From the NCBI RefSeq assembly GCF_012396125.1, contig NZ_JAAXOX010000014.1, forward strand, positions 1 through 64,000: 64,000 nucleotides of DNA. Direction: 5' to 3'. Below are positions 1 through 7,185 of the stretch, piece by piece. The translations under genes were made by a program, and so were the position numbers. Below the pieces are notes generated by a model. It was not told where the DNA came from and did not search any database. It saw only the letters and a list, made by a program, of their open reading frames with translations. Position 1 is the first letter of the stretch; every line of letters starts with the position of its first letter. This stretch comes from Cellulomonas denverensis. GTDB taxonomy: Bacteria > Actinomycetota > Actinomycetes > Actinomycetales > Cellulomonadaceae.

Positions 1-116
1 GGTCCGGGGCCCGGGGCCCCGGGGTGGGTGCCGGCGCTCGACGCGCCCGGCACCCACCGCAGCCGGCCGGCCCACCCGGTGCCCGCCGGCCGTCGCGCCG
101 GGCACCGGGTGGGGTG
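1..116 (-). promoter_or_regulatory. Partial copy of the repeated structured leader (distal part)
   Basis: Bases 1-73 are identical to 2552-2624 inside the leader at 2247-2746. They contain a perfect 12-bp stem (23-34 with 47-58). On the minus strand this piece follows the ArdC-like gene and would be the 5' part of the leader of the next gene, which lies outside the window. A second inverted repeat (cacccggtgcc at 73-83 against the ggcaccgggtg near 103-113) sits between it and the ArdC stop and may end transcription. That it is a leader is inferred from the three more complete copies. Confidence 0.55.
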
Positions 117-1019
117 TCAGGCGGCCGCGGGTTCGGCGGGGTCGGTGGTGATCGCGGCGGCGAGCTGGTGGGCGGCGCGCAGCACGTTGGCGGCGGTGGA
201 GCGGATGAGGTCGACGTCGGCGTCGGACCATCCGGCGACGTAGCCGATCGTGTAGGCGCTGGTGTCGAGGCCGAGGATCCCGGCGACGACGTACGCGACG
301 GACTCGGCCTCGGTCTCGTAGGTGCCGCGGTGCTGGTGGTACTCCCCCGGCTGCAGGTCGGTGTGCAGGATCACGTGGGCGGCCTCGTGCAGGGCGGTCT
401 TGGCGGCCTGGGCGGGCTCGACGTCGGTGGCGATGACGACCCGGCGGGCCAGGAAGTCGGTGTAGCCGCGCCGCCCGCCGGTCAGGTGCTCGCGCTCGAC
501 GGCCCAGCCGTCGGCGGCCAGGTAGTCGCTGACGGCCGCGAGGATGCCGAGCGGGTCGCCGCCGGTGAGGGTCTGGGTGAGCGCGGCGGAGGGCTGCTCG
601 GGGTCGGTCGGGTCGGTCTGCGAGACGTCGAACACGGACAGGATCGGGTAGTAGACGCGGCGCCGCTGCCCGGTGGCGTCGGTCTCGACCTGCTCGCCGT
701 CCTGAGCGTCGTCGTCCTCGGTGATCTTCTTGGTCGCGTACCCGAAGATCCGGATGGCCTTCTCCCCCTTGCGGACCTGGCGTCCGCGCGCCTGCCACTG
801 CCGGAACCCGGCGACCTGGGTCGCGTCGGGGTACTGCGACCAGATCAGCATGAGGTTGTTCAGTGAGTAGGCGTGGAACCCGCGGGCGAGGTCGAGGAAC
901 GCCTGCCACTGGTCGCTGTCGCGCAGCGCGTCGACCTTCTCGGCGATGGACGCCTGGAGCTCGCGGGCGCGCTCGCGCTTCTGCTCGGCGGTCAGGGTGC
1001 TGGTGATCTTGCGGGTCAT
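117..1019 (-). CDS. ArdC-like antirestriction / ssDNA-binding protein with zincin domain
   Basis: 300 aa. Residues about 10-130 match the ArdC N-terminal ssDNA-binding domain, with the aromatic stretch YSLNNLMLIWSQYP at 51-64 and the GFRQWQARGRQVRKGEKA segment at 71-88. The C-terminal half is an ImmA/IrrE-like metallopeptidase domain with HEAAH at 211-215 and a glutamate-rich helix at 235-245 that would supply the third metal ligand. Family members are carried by conjugative plasmids, bind single-stranded DNA as it enters a recipient and protect it from restriction. Here the gene follows the long repeated leader at 1020-1421. The family assignment is firm; the biological target is inferred. 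Confidence 0.85.
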   Translation of the reverse strand: MTRKITSTLTAEQKRERARELQASIAEKVDALRDSDQWQAFLDLARGFHAYSLNNLMLIWSQYPDATQVAGFRQWQARGRQVRKGEKAIRIFGYATKKITEDDDAQDGEQVETDATGQRRRVYYPILSVFDVSQTDPTDPEQPSAALTQTLTGGDPLGILAAVSDYLAADGWAVEREHLTGGRRGYTDFLARRVVIATDVEPAQAAKTALHEAAHVILHTDLQPGEYHQHRGTYETEAESVAYVVAGILGLDTSAYTIGYVAGWSDADVDLIRSTAANVLRAAHQLAAAITTDPAEPAAA

Positions 1020-1421
1020 GGCGGGGTCCTCTCGCGTCGGGTGGGTCGGCCGGTGAGCGCCCGTGTCTTTCGGGCCTCACCGGTAGGCGCGAGGTATCGG
1101 GCCCCGGCCAGGGGCCCCGCGCGGGGCCGGAGGGTGTGACGTCGCGCATGACCGAGCGCAGCGAGGCCGTGGGCGACGTCATGCCCGCAGGCATCGGGTG
1201 GGGTGCCGGGGTCTGATACCGGCCCGGTGAGCCGCCACGGCCGGCGAGCTCGGCGATGAGCTGCGCGCGGTCGGGTCTCGCGCGCCGCAGGCGCGACCGC
1301 CCAGCGGGCCGGGGTCCGGGGCCTGGGGCCCCGGGGTGGGTGCAGGCGCTCGACGCGCTCGGCACGCACCACAGCCGGGGCGACCCCGCCCGGGTGTGCC
1401 GAGGCTCGGGCGGGGTCGTGG
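1020..1421 (-). promoter_or_regulatory. Repeated structured leader, copy A (upstream of ArdC-like gene)
   Basis: A gene-free 400-nt stretch, one of four copies of the same element. Paired segments: 1052-1057 with 1076-1081 extended by 1059-1063 with 1071-1075; 1093-1098 (ggtatc) with 1215-1220 (gataccc-type partner); 1137-1145 with 1173-1181, enclosed by the former; 1278-1283 with 1291-1296; and an imperfect long stem near 1335-1370. The nested order is kept in copies B (2247-2746) and C (4349-4856), and several pairs change on both sides at once. Each copy ends 20-40 nt before a start codon. Role unknown; a cis-regulatory RNA is the simplest reading. Confidence 0.6.
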
Positions 1422-2246
1422 CTAGGAGAGCGGGCGCAGGGTCATCGCGTCGCGGTCGTTGCCGTCGATGGGCTTGTCCTGCGGCTCGGGGAACCAGAAC
1501 GCGTCGATGTCGTGGCCGGTGAGGTCGGCGTCGGTGAGGCGGCGCAGGACGTGAACGGCGGCGTCGTGGTGGGTGGTGGCGAACACGTCGAACACGACCA
1601 CGACGGTCTGCTCGCCGTCGTGGTCGCTGGCGATGCCGAACGGGACGGACCGCTCGACGCGGCGAGCGTCGGCCAGGGCGTGCAGCACGGCGCGCGGGTC
1701 GTGGACGGTGCGCTCGAAGTGCGGCTCGGCGTACTCCTGGTCGTCGTAGGCGCGCACGTTGAACGTCGGTCCGCAGCACTTGTCGATGCCCATGGTGACG
1801 GCGCAGTGGGTGTTGCCGGACGGCCAGGTCCACGCGACCTCGACCTCGCCGTCGGCGCCGGTTCGGGTGCGCTCACCGGTCAGACCGATCCCGGTGGCCA
1901 CGCGGGTGATGAGGGTGAGCCACGCCGCGGCCTCGCTGTGGGCGCGCCGGGTCTGGGCCCAGGTGACCGCGTCGTCGAGGGTGGGGAACTCGTGCACGTG
2001 CTGGTCCTCGACGTCCTGGCTGCCCTCCCACTGGGCGCTGGTGCACTGCGCGGCCAGCGTCGTGGGGCCGTCCTGGGTGAAGGTCAGGACGGTGTCGTCG
2101 GGCAGGTGGACGGTGGCGACCATGGTCATCCCGCCGGTCTGCTCGATCGTGGCGGGGATCTCGCGGACGGCCAGGGCCAGCGCGATGGCGGCGATGCCCT
2201 GCTGGGTCGCGGCGCGTGCGCAGTCGTCGGCGTAGGTGGTGGTCAT
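1422..2246 (-). CDS. Hypothetical plasmid protein
   Basis: 274 aa, family not recognised. It is soluble, with no signal peptide or membrane segment. The N-terminal 45 residues are alanine-rich and probably helical. The middle has alternating hydrophobic segments (VATVHLPDDTVLTFTQDGP at 43-61) that look like a beta sheet, and the rest is acidic with scattered His and Trp. It sits between the ArdC-like and ParB-like genes, in the same direction, each behind a copy of the same leader, so the three may answer to one signal. Codon use is like that of the neighbours. A role in plasmid establishment is only a guess from position. Confidence 0.7.
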   Translation of the reverse strand: MTTTYADDCARAATQQGIAAIALALAVREIPATIEQTGGMTMVATVHLPDDTVLTFTQDGPTTLAAQCTSAQWEGSQDVEDQHVHEFPTLDDAVTWAQTRRAHSEAAAWLTLITRVATGIGLTGERTRTGADGEVEVAWTWPSGNTHCAVTMGIDKCCGPTFNVRAYDDQEYAEPHFERTVHDPRAVLHALADARRVERSVPFGIASDHDGEQTVVVVFDVFATTHHDAAVHVLRRLTDADLTGHDIDAFWFPEPQDKPIDGNDRDAMTLRPLS

Positions 2247-2746
2247 GGTCGGTGCCTCTCGCTGGGTGGTGGTCGGCCCGGGTGGGTCGGCCGGTGAGCG
2301 CTGGGCTTGCCCGGCCTCACCGGTAGGCGCGAGGTATCGGGCCCGGCTAGGGGCCCCGGGCGGGGCCGGGAGCTGTGACGTAGCGCATGACCGAGCGCAG
2401 CGAGGGCGTGGGCTACGTCATGGCGGACGGCATCGGGTGGGGTGCCGGGTCTGATACCGGCCCGGTGAGCCGCCACGCCCGGCCGGCCACGTCGACGAGC
2501 TGCGCGCGGTCGGGTCTCGCGCGCCGCAGGCGCGACCGCCCAGCGGGCCGGGGTCCGGGGCCCGGGGCCCCGGGGTGGGTGCCGGCGCTCGACGCGCCCG
2601 GCACCCACCGCAGCCGGCCGGCCCGTTCGGCCTCCGCGTGTGGGTGCTGCCGGGTACGTTCAGGGTCGGGTCGCTTCAAGCGGTCGCGACCCTCCCCCTG
2701 GGTCCGGCCCTGGCTGCTTGCTTCAGCCAGGGCCGGACCGTGGCGG
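2247..2746 (-). promoter_or_regulatory. Repeated structured leader, copy B
   Basis: Upstream of the 274-aa gene. Stem I 2293-2298/2316-2321 with inner pairs 2300-2305/2310-2315; stem II ggtatc 2333-2338 with gatacc 2453-2458; stem III 2376-2384 with 2412-2420. Relative to copy A, the sixth base of the gacgt-gc arm of stem III has changed from C to A and its partner from G to T. Stem I has changed a C-G pair to G-C (1062/1072 against 2303/2312). The distal part holds the perfect 12-bp stem 2574-2585/2598-2609. These paired changes argue that the folded form is kept by selection. Confidence 0.65.
2701..2739 (-). terminator. 16-bp perfect hairpin after the ParB-like gene
   Basis: 2701-2716 pairs perfectly with 2724-2739 across a 7-nt loop, starting 7 nt after the stop codon of the ParB-like gene. 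A second, weaker inverted repeat (gggtcgc/gcgaccc near 2668-2692) follows. There is no U-rich tail, which is common for actinobacterial terminators. Confidence 0.65.
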
Positions 2747-4348
2747 CTAGTCCTGGTCCTCGTACTCGCCCAGGTCGAGGTCGTCGGTCGCCCCGTCGGC
2801 CAGGTCGTCGGTGTCGGAAACGTCCTGCGGCTCGTCGTCGGTCAGGGTCGCGTCGTTGCCCGCGTCGGGCTCGTCGACGTCGGGCTCGGCGGCGGGTGCC
2901 GGTTCGTCGGTGGTGGGCTGGCGTCCGGTGATCGCTTCGCGCTCGATCGCGGCGAGGGTGTAGCCCCAGGACTCGATGGTCGTCAGGTACCGGGCGACGT
3001 GCGACACCGGGTGGCGCCAGGTGTGGTCGTCGGTGGCGTCCTCGATCGCGGCCAGGGCCACGGTCAGGGCGATGACCTGCTGCCGCCCGGGGGCGGCGGC
3101 GTCGAGCGCGTCGCTGATCGCCTGCCGCCCGCCGTAGGCCTGGGCGTTCAGGCCGAGCAGGTCGCGGGCCATCCGGTGGCCCTCGCGGGAGGCGCGGATC
3201 AGGTCGTCGGCGCGGTGGGTGACGACGTAGCCGAGCATCGCGGCGGCGCCCTTGGGGGCGCTCTTGCGGGCGGCGAACGTGGCCAACCACTCGCGCCGGA
3301 CGGTGGTGGCGGAACGCCAGGCCTTGTTGCCGTCGATGATCCGGCGGCGCTCGGCCTTCTGCTCGTCGGTCATGCCACCGCCCGAGGCGGTGATGGTGTG
3401 CTGCTCGTAGGACGGGATCTTGTGGCCGTAGGCCTGGTAGTCGGTGCACACGTAGTGGGTGACGGGCTCGTCGGACCAGTAGGGGGTGCCGATGTAGGCG
3501 GCGTGCCCGGGGCAGGCCTCGTGGTCCTCGGGGTTGATCCGCGTGCGGCCGTCGTCCTGGCGCAGGTGGGACAGGTGCCGCATCTGCGTGTCGTCGCTGG
3601 TCGGACCGGCGTCGAGGATCGTGATGCCGTCGCCGGTCAGGTCCTCGATCATCCGGGCGCGGGCGGCGGCGTGGGCGCGGGCGGTGGCGAGGTCGTCGCG
3701 CTCGGCCTGGGCCTCGTGGGCGAGGTCGTCGGGGTCGTTCAGGGCGATCCCGGTCAGCCGCTCCACGATCTCGGGGTGGTCCTCGAAGGCGGCGATGGTC
3801 GCGGCCTGGTCGATCGTCAGCCCGGCGGCGACGGCCTGGCGGGCGGGCTCGCTCTTGGCGACGCGCAGGGCGTTGGTGACCTCGCGCCGGGTGCGCCCGA
3901 GGCGTCCAGCGATCTGCCCGGCGCTCATGCCGAAGTCGAGGGCCATCTGCGCGTACCCGGCGACGCGCTCGGCCTCGGTGAAGTCCTTGCGCTGGTCGTT
4001 CTCGATGATCTGCTGCACCAGGCGCTCGGCGCCGGGACCGGCGTCGATGATCCGGGCAGGGACGGTCGGGGCGTCGGCAGCGACGGCGCCGAGCGTGCGG
4101 CGCTTGCCCGCCCGCACGTGCAGGGTGCCGTCGGCCTGCCGGACGACCAAGATCGGCATGAGGACGCCGTACTGGCGGATCGAGCCGATGAAGCCGGGGT
4201 TCAGGTCGACCGACTCGTCCCCGCGCACGTTGGCCTCGATGACCAGGTCGCGCGGGTTGAGGTGGGCGAACTCGGCGGCGGGTGCGCCTTCGGTGGCCAG
4301 GGCCTCGGCGATGGTGTCGACGGGGCGGGTGGTGGTGCTGGTGGTCAT
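2747..4348 (-). CDS. ParB/Spo0J-family protein (large plasmid variant)
   Basis: 533 aa. The N-terminal ParB domain spans about 28-125: the arginine-rich motif is GKRR at 81-84 and the conserved ENDQRKDFTEAE follows at 116-127. A helix-turn-helix (MSAGQIAGRLGRTRREVTNALRV) lies near 141-163. The remaining 350 residues are plasmid-specific and end in a very acidic tail (about 480-533). In canonical ParB the first motif is GERR, here GKRR. The protein is longer than chromosomal ParB (about 330 aa) and no ParA gene is adjacent. The ParA of this replicon is at 17319, paired with an RHH protein, so this copy may be a ParB-like nuclease or regulator rather than the partition protein. Family certain, role uncertain. 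Confidence 0.85.
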   Translation of the reverse strand: MTTSTTTRPVDTIAEALATEGAPAAEFAHLNPRDLVIEANVRGDESVDLNPGFIGSIRQYGVLMPILVVRQADGTLHVRAGKRRTLGAVAADAPTVPARIIDAGPGAERLVQQIIENDQRKDFTEAERVAGYAQMALDFGMSAGQIAGRLGRTRREVTNALRVAKSEPARQAVAAGLTIDQAATIAAFEDHPEIVERLTGIALNDPDDLAHEAQAERDDLATARAHAAARARMIEDLTGDGITILDAGPTSDDTQMRHLSHLRQDDGRTRINPEDHEACPGHAAYIGTPYWSDEPVTHYVCTDYQAYGHKIPSYEQHTITASGGGMTDEQKAERRRIIDGNKAWRSATTVRREWLATFAARKSAPKGAAAMLGYVVTHRADDLIRASREGHRMARDLLGLNAQAYGGRQAISDALDAAAPGRQQVIALTVALAAIEDATDDHTWRHPVSHVARYLTTIESWGYTLAAIEREAITGRQPTTDEPAPAAEPDVDEPDAGNDATLTDDEPQDVSDTDDLADGATDDLDLGEYEDQD

Positions 4349-4856
4349 GGTGACCCTCTCGCTCGGTGGGTGGTCGGCCCGGGTGGGTCGGCCGGTGAGC
4401 GCCCGTGTCTTTCGGGCCTCACCGGCAGGCGCGAGGTATCAGGCCGGAGCGACGGGGCCCCCGCGCGAGGCCGGAGGGCTGTGACGTCGCGCATGACCGA
4501 GCGCAGCGAGGGCGTGGGCTACGTCATGGCCCGCAGGCATCGGGTGGGGAGCGCAGGTCTGATACCGGCCCAGGTGGGACGCGATGGCTGCGTGGTGGGA
4601 GGCCAGCTCGGGCGCCCGATCAAACAGACGCGCCGCAGGCGCGGGCCGGCACCAGTGGGCGCCCCCAGGGCGCGCGCGCGAATGCTGTGCGCCCCGCTCC
4701 CCCACCAGCTCGTGGTGAGGCGAGCAGCTAGGAGCGCGGAGCGCGAGTCGCTGCGAGGGATACGAGGGGCGGCAGGCGCGACGTCGCGTAGATCATCTTC
4801 GAGCTGGACGCGATGTGGTGCCGGCCTTTGCATCCGCTGCTAGGTCTGGTGTCTGT
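4349..4856 (-). promoter_or_regulatory. Repeated structured leader, copy C
   Basis: Gene-free 508 bp upstream of the ParB-like gene. Stem I 4394-4399/4418-4423 (same as copy A), stem II ggtatc 4435-4440 with gatacc 4561-4566, stem III 4482-4490 with 4518-4526 carrying one mismatch. Similarity to copies A and B ends soon after 4570, so this copy lacks the distal 12-bp stem. From about 4640 to 4856 no gene and no clear signal is seen. Confidence 0.55.
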
Positions 4857-5111
4857 CTAGTCGCCTACGCGCGACCAGCACCGCCGGCAGCCGGCGACGG
4901 TGTCCTCGACGGTCTGCGTGGGCGCTCCCCACAGCGGCGTTGCGCCGGGGCCGGTGTCGATCGACCCGATGACTTCGGCAGGTCCGGTCGCGACGACGCG
5001 ACCCTGCAGCATCAGGACGGGGCGGTGTCCGCGGACTCGGCAGATGGTCCGGCCGATCACGCGTCGCATCCGGAACTTGAGCGTCGGGGTTCCCGCGGCC
5101 GCCTGGGTCAT
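4857..5111 (-). CDS. Small Cys/His protein, possibly zinc-binding
   Basis: 84 aa, starting at the ATG 5109-5111. A longer open frame upstream has no support. It has a basic N-terminus (KFRMRRVIGRTICRVRGHRP) and ends in CRRCWSRVGD. The spaced ICRVRGH and CRRC elements suggest a single zinc knuckle of the sort seen in many short phage and plasmid proteins. It lies on the same strand as the two genes upstream (5212 and 5624), 100 bp away from the nearer one. No function is assigned. Confidence 0.55.
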   Translation of the reverse strand: MTQAAAGTPTLKFRMRRVIGRTICRVRGHRPVLMLQGRVVATGPAEVIGSIDTGPGATPLWGAPTQTVEDTVAGCRRCWSRVGD

Positions 5112-5211
5112 GTGCCGATTCTGCCTTCCGGGTCTGACATCGGACGCCGGGCCTCTCGCTCGAGGAACCGCGTTGCCTCCTCGAGCCGGGCCTGCCACCG
5201 TTCCCGCGTGG

Positions 5212-5607
5212 TTACTTCCCGAGGGCCTTGCGCACAGTGAGGCGGGAGATGCCTGCCCGAGCGGCGAGGTCGACCTCGGAGCCGTCGCGGATGTACCCGC
5301 CACCGCGCCCGTCGCGCACCTGCACGGGCCGGCCGGCCGACACGATGAGCGCTCCGGTGAGGGCGGCCAGGGCGTCCTCGTAGGCCGCGCGGGCGGTGTG
5401 CATCTGTTTGGCGACGTCCTCCAGGGTGGCGTCGCCGAGGACGACCAGCATTGCCCCGTTGAGCGCCTCCCGCCGGGTGTCCGCGAGGTCGGGCTCGGGC
5501 CAGCGGCGGGCGATGGCAGCTTGGGCCTCGTCGATGCGGAGGCGCTGCTCGATGTCGGTGTCGTCGTAGGCGGGCCCGAGGAGGGCGCGCAGCTCGTGTT
5601 CCTGCAT
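5212..5607 (-). CDS. Small HTH-containing plasmid protein
   Basis: 131 aa. The last 25 residues form a clear helix-turn-helix (VDLAARAGISRLTVRKALGK, 112-131), and the rest is helical with two alanine-rich segments. The protein ends right after the HTH, so this is its C-terminal domain. It is 16 bp downstream of the 113-aa gene starting at 5965 and probably co-transcribed with it from the palindromic promoter at 5974-6011. That would make it a candidate ligand of that palindrome (autoregulation). The DNA-binding prediction is sound; the target is inferred. Confidence 0.65.
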   Translation of the reverse strand: MQEHELRALLGPAYDDTDIEQRLRIDEAQAAIARRWPEPDLADTRREALNGAMLVVLGDATLEDVAKQMHTARAAYEDALAALTGALIVSAGRPVQVRDGRGGGYIRDGSEVDLAARAGISRLTVRKALGK

Positions 5608-5623
5608 GGTGGTCTCCGGGAGG

Positions 5624-5965
5624 TCAGGCGGCGAAGGCCGCGTCGATGAGGTCGAGCAGGCCGGTGTCCATCACGGGCGTGACGGCGATGATCTTGGTGG
5701 GGATGACGAGCCGGGCGCCGAGGTCGTGGTCTTCGTCCTCGACGTCCGCGAGGTCGGCGTCGACCTCGACGAGCACGAACGTCTCTGGGTCCCAGGGCAT
5801 CCCGCTGATCGCGAGGTAGGTCGCGAGGTCCTCGACGGACCGGCACGCCGACACGCCGCTGCGTTCGGTGCCCGTGCAGTAGGACAGCGAGGTCTGGTAC
5901 TCCGCGTCGAGGAGCTGGGCAACCGGGCGGCAGGCTTCCTGGATGCGGTAGTAGCTCGCGGTCAC
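5624..5965 (-). CDS. Hypothetical acidic protein
   Basis: 113 aa, GTG start at 5963-5965. No family recognised. The centre is strongly acidic (VEVDADLADVEDEDHDLGA), flanked by hydrophobic beta-like segments, and there are two Cys in the N-terminal half. The -10 sequence in the left arm of the palindrome (5974-5979) ends only 8 nt before the GTG, so the mRNA is probably leaderless or nearly so. It heads a two-gene unit with the HTH protein at 5212. It may be a partner of that regulator, but nothing in the sequence proves it. Confidence 0.6.
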   Translation of the reverse strand: MTASYYRIQEACRPVAQLLDAEYQTSLSYCTGTERSGVSACRSVEDLATYLAISGMPWDPETFVLVEVDADLADVEDEDHDLGARLVIPTKIIAVTPVMDTGLLDLIDAAFAA

Positions 5966-5973
5966 AGCACGAT

Positions 5974-6011
5974 TGTATAGGGGTAGACACGCGCCTGTCT
6001 ACCCCTATACA
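5974..6011. promoter_or_regulatory. Perfect 16-6-16 palindrome carrying mirror-image divergent promoters
   Basis: 5974-5989 is the exact reverse complement of 5996-6011, with a 6-nt centre. On the plus strand it reads -35 TAGACA (5984-5989), 16 bp, -10 TATACA (6006-6011). By symmetry the minus strand has TAGACA (6001-5996), 16 bp, TATACA (5979-5974). The leftward promoter would serve the gene starting at 5965 and the rightward one the small gene at 6085. It is also an ideal operator for a dimeric regulator. Confidence 0.7.
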
Positions 6012-6055
6012 GGTCCTCCCGGGGGCCATGTGCGGCCCGCCTGCACGTTTGCGCC

Positions 6056-6077
6056 GAATCGAACACCTGTTCGATTC
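6056..6077. promoter_or_regulatory. LexA/SOS box
   Basis: Perfect 10-2-10 inverted repeat with core TCGAACACCTGTTCGA (6059-6074). This matches the actinobacterial LexA consensus TCGAAC-N4-GTTCGA exactly. It lies between the rightward -10 (6006-6011) and the ATG at 6085, so LexA would block elongation or initiation of the small gene. Confidence 0.8.
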
Positions 6078-6084
6078 TTGGTCC

Positions 6085-6246
6085 ATGGTGGCCCAGGTAC
6101 CGATGCGCGACATGGCGCGCCAGGTGCCGGCCGGCGCCATCGCCGGCGGCCGGATCACTCGCCCCGACCTGCCTGCGAAGGTCACAGAGTTCCGCTACGC
6201 GATCCGGGCCGCTACGGACCTCACCGCGACCCCGGCGCCGATGTAG
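6085..6246 (+). CDS. Small SOS-controlled protein (hypothetical)
   Basis: 53 aa, ATG 6085-6087, eight bases after the LexA box. The sequence is moderately basic with a proline-rich tail. It has no membrane segment and no recognised family, and no good Shine-Dalgarno sequence is visible, so the start is inferred from the box. The frame is open upstream to 6028 but that part contains the LexA box itself. A short damage-induced protein on a conjugative element could tune SOS or restriction after single-stranded entry; that is speculation. Existence of the protein is plausible, not certain. Confidence 0.45.
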   Translation: MVAQVPMRDMARQVPAGAIAGGRITRPDLPAKVTEFRYAIRAATDLTATPAPM

Positions 6247-6370
6247 CGGAAACGTTCGAATGCGAAACGGTGGAGGATGTCGATAACGCGCCTTGAGGTC
6301 AGTCGCGGGCGGTGACCTGGCAGCGGGTGTGCCCCATGGGGGGGTGGGGACCGCGCCCGGGCCGCAGTCC

Positions 6371-6613
6371 TCAAGTGCCTTCGTCGGCGTCAGGGGTCGC
6401 GGTGGGTATCGGGGCGCTGGCGAGCAGGGTTGTGAGTGCGTCGAGCCGGGCGGCGATCTGCAGTCCGGTCTCGTAGGTCGCCATGGTCGCGTGATACTGG
6501 GCAACCGCGAGGGCGATGCGAATCTCGGTCGGGTCTGTTCCCTGGCCTGCGTCGTTGAAGGCCCGGACTGCTTCGTCGTGGTTGTTGGTGTTGCCCCTCA
6601 CTGATCGTGGCAC
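6371..6613 (-). CDS. Small hypothetical protein
   Basis: 80 aa from the GTG at 6611-6613, overlapping the end of the flavodoxin gene by 16 nt, which suggests translational coupling. It is mostly helical (EIRIALAVAQYHATMATYETGL in the middle), soluble, with an acidic tail rich in Pro and Thr. No family recognised. A longer frame to 6676 exists but its Arg-rich start overlaps the flavodoxin gene deeply and is less likely. It is probably the last gene of the minus-strand unit that begins with the Nramp-related transporter. Confidence 0.5.
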   Translation of the reverse strand: MPRSVRGNTNNHDEAVRAFNDAGQGTDPTEIRIALAVAQYHATMATYETGLQIAARLDALTTLLASAPIPTATPDADEGT

Positions 6614-7179
6614 GGCTTCGTCCTTCCGGTAGGGGGGTCGGGTTGTCGTGCTTGCGCGGCGACGTCGCGTGCCCATGCCTCGATCTGAGCCCAGTTGCGG
6701 AAGTCGCCTTCAGGCATGAGTCCTCGCAGGGCGGGCAGTCTGCGCACTGCCTTCTCGCTCGCGCTCAGGGTGGCGGCATCGAGTGCGCCGAAGAAGACTC
6801 GGTGATCCCGTGGGTGGATCGCCTGGGAGAACTCGGTGACATCCGTGGGCACCGAGCTCGTGCGCAGGTCGCGCCCGGCGGCGTCTGTTGTGTCTGTGCC
6901 CAGGGGGCCGCTGCTGAACAGCCACACGGGGCGCGTAGTTAGGTGGTCGATGTTGCGGTCGACGAAGTCCGAGGCGTCCCTGAGCCAGCAGTTGCCGTGA
7001 ATGGCGCTCCCGATGACGAACGTGTCGTAGTCGCTCACGTCGAGCCGCTCGTGGGCCGCTCGCAGGTCCACGCGGTGCCCTGCACCGGTGAGTGTGGTGG
7101 CGATGCGGTCGGCGATTGCTTGGGTCGCCCCGTGCCTGCTCGCGTAGACGACGAGGATCGGTCCGTCGATCGTGTTCAT
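6598..7179 (-). CDS. Flavodoxin-domain protein (HemG-like)
   Basis: 193 aa. The N-terminus (ILVVYASRHGATQAIADRIA, 8-27) is the FMN phosphate-binding strand-loop-helix of flavodoxins in the form typical of HemG-like and menaquinone-dependent protoporphyrinogen oxidase relatives. YDTFVIGSAIHGNCW (51-65) and VWLFSSGPLG follow as the next flavin-contacting loops. It is cytosolic and would use FMN for electron transfer. It lies 7 bp after the MgtE-N/CBS gene and so probably belongs to the same transcript. Substrate unknown. The fold assignment is strong, a haem role is not implied by the context. Confidence 0.8.
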   Translation of the reverse strand: MNTIDGPILVVYASRHGATQAIADRIATTLTGAGHRVDLRAAHERLDVSDYDTFVIGSAIHGNCWLRDASDFVDRNIDHLTTRPVWLFSSGPLGTDTTDAAGRDLRTSSVPTDVTEFSQAIHPRDHRVFFGALDAATLSASEKAVRRLPALRGLMPEGDFRNWAQIEAWARDVAAQARQPDPPTGRTKPCHDQ

Positions 7180-7185
7180 CGCCCG

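Noticed and set aside
2387..4843. 818-codon plus-strand frame opposite the ParB-like gene
   Set aside because: Val/Gly-rich translation without domains; it is the complement of the ParB-like gene, which has clear motifs.
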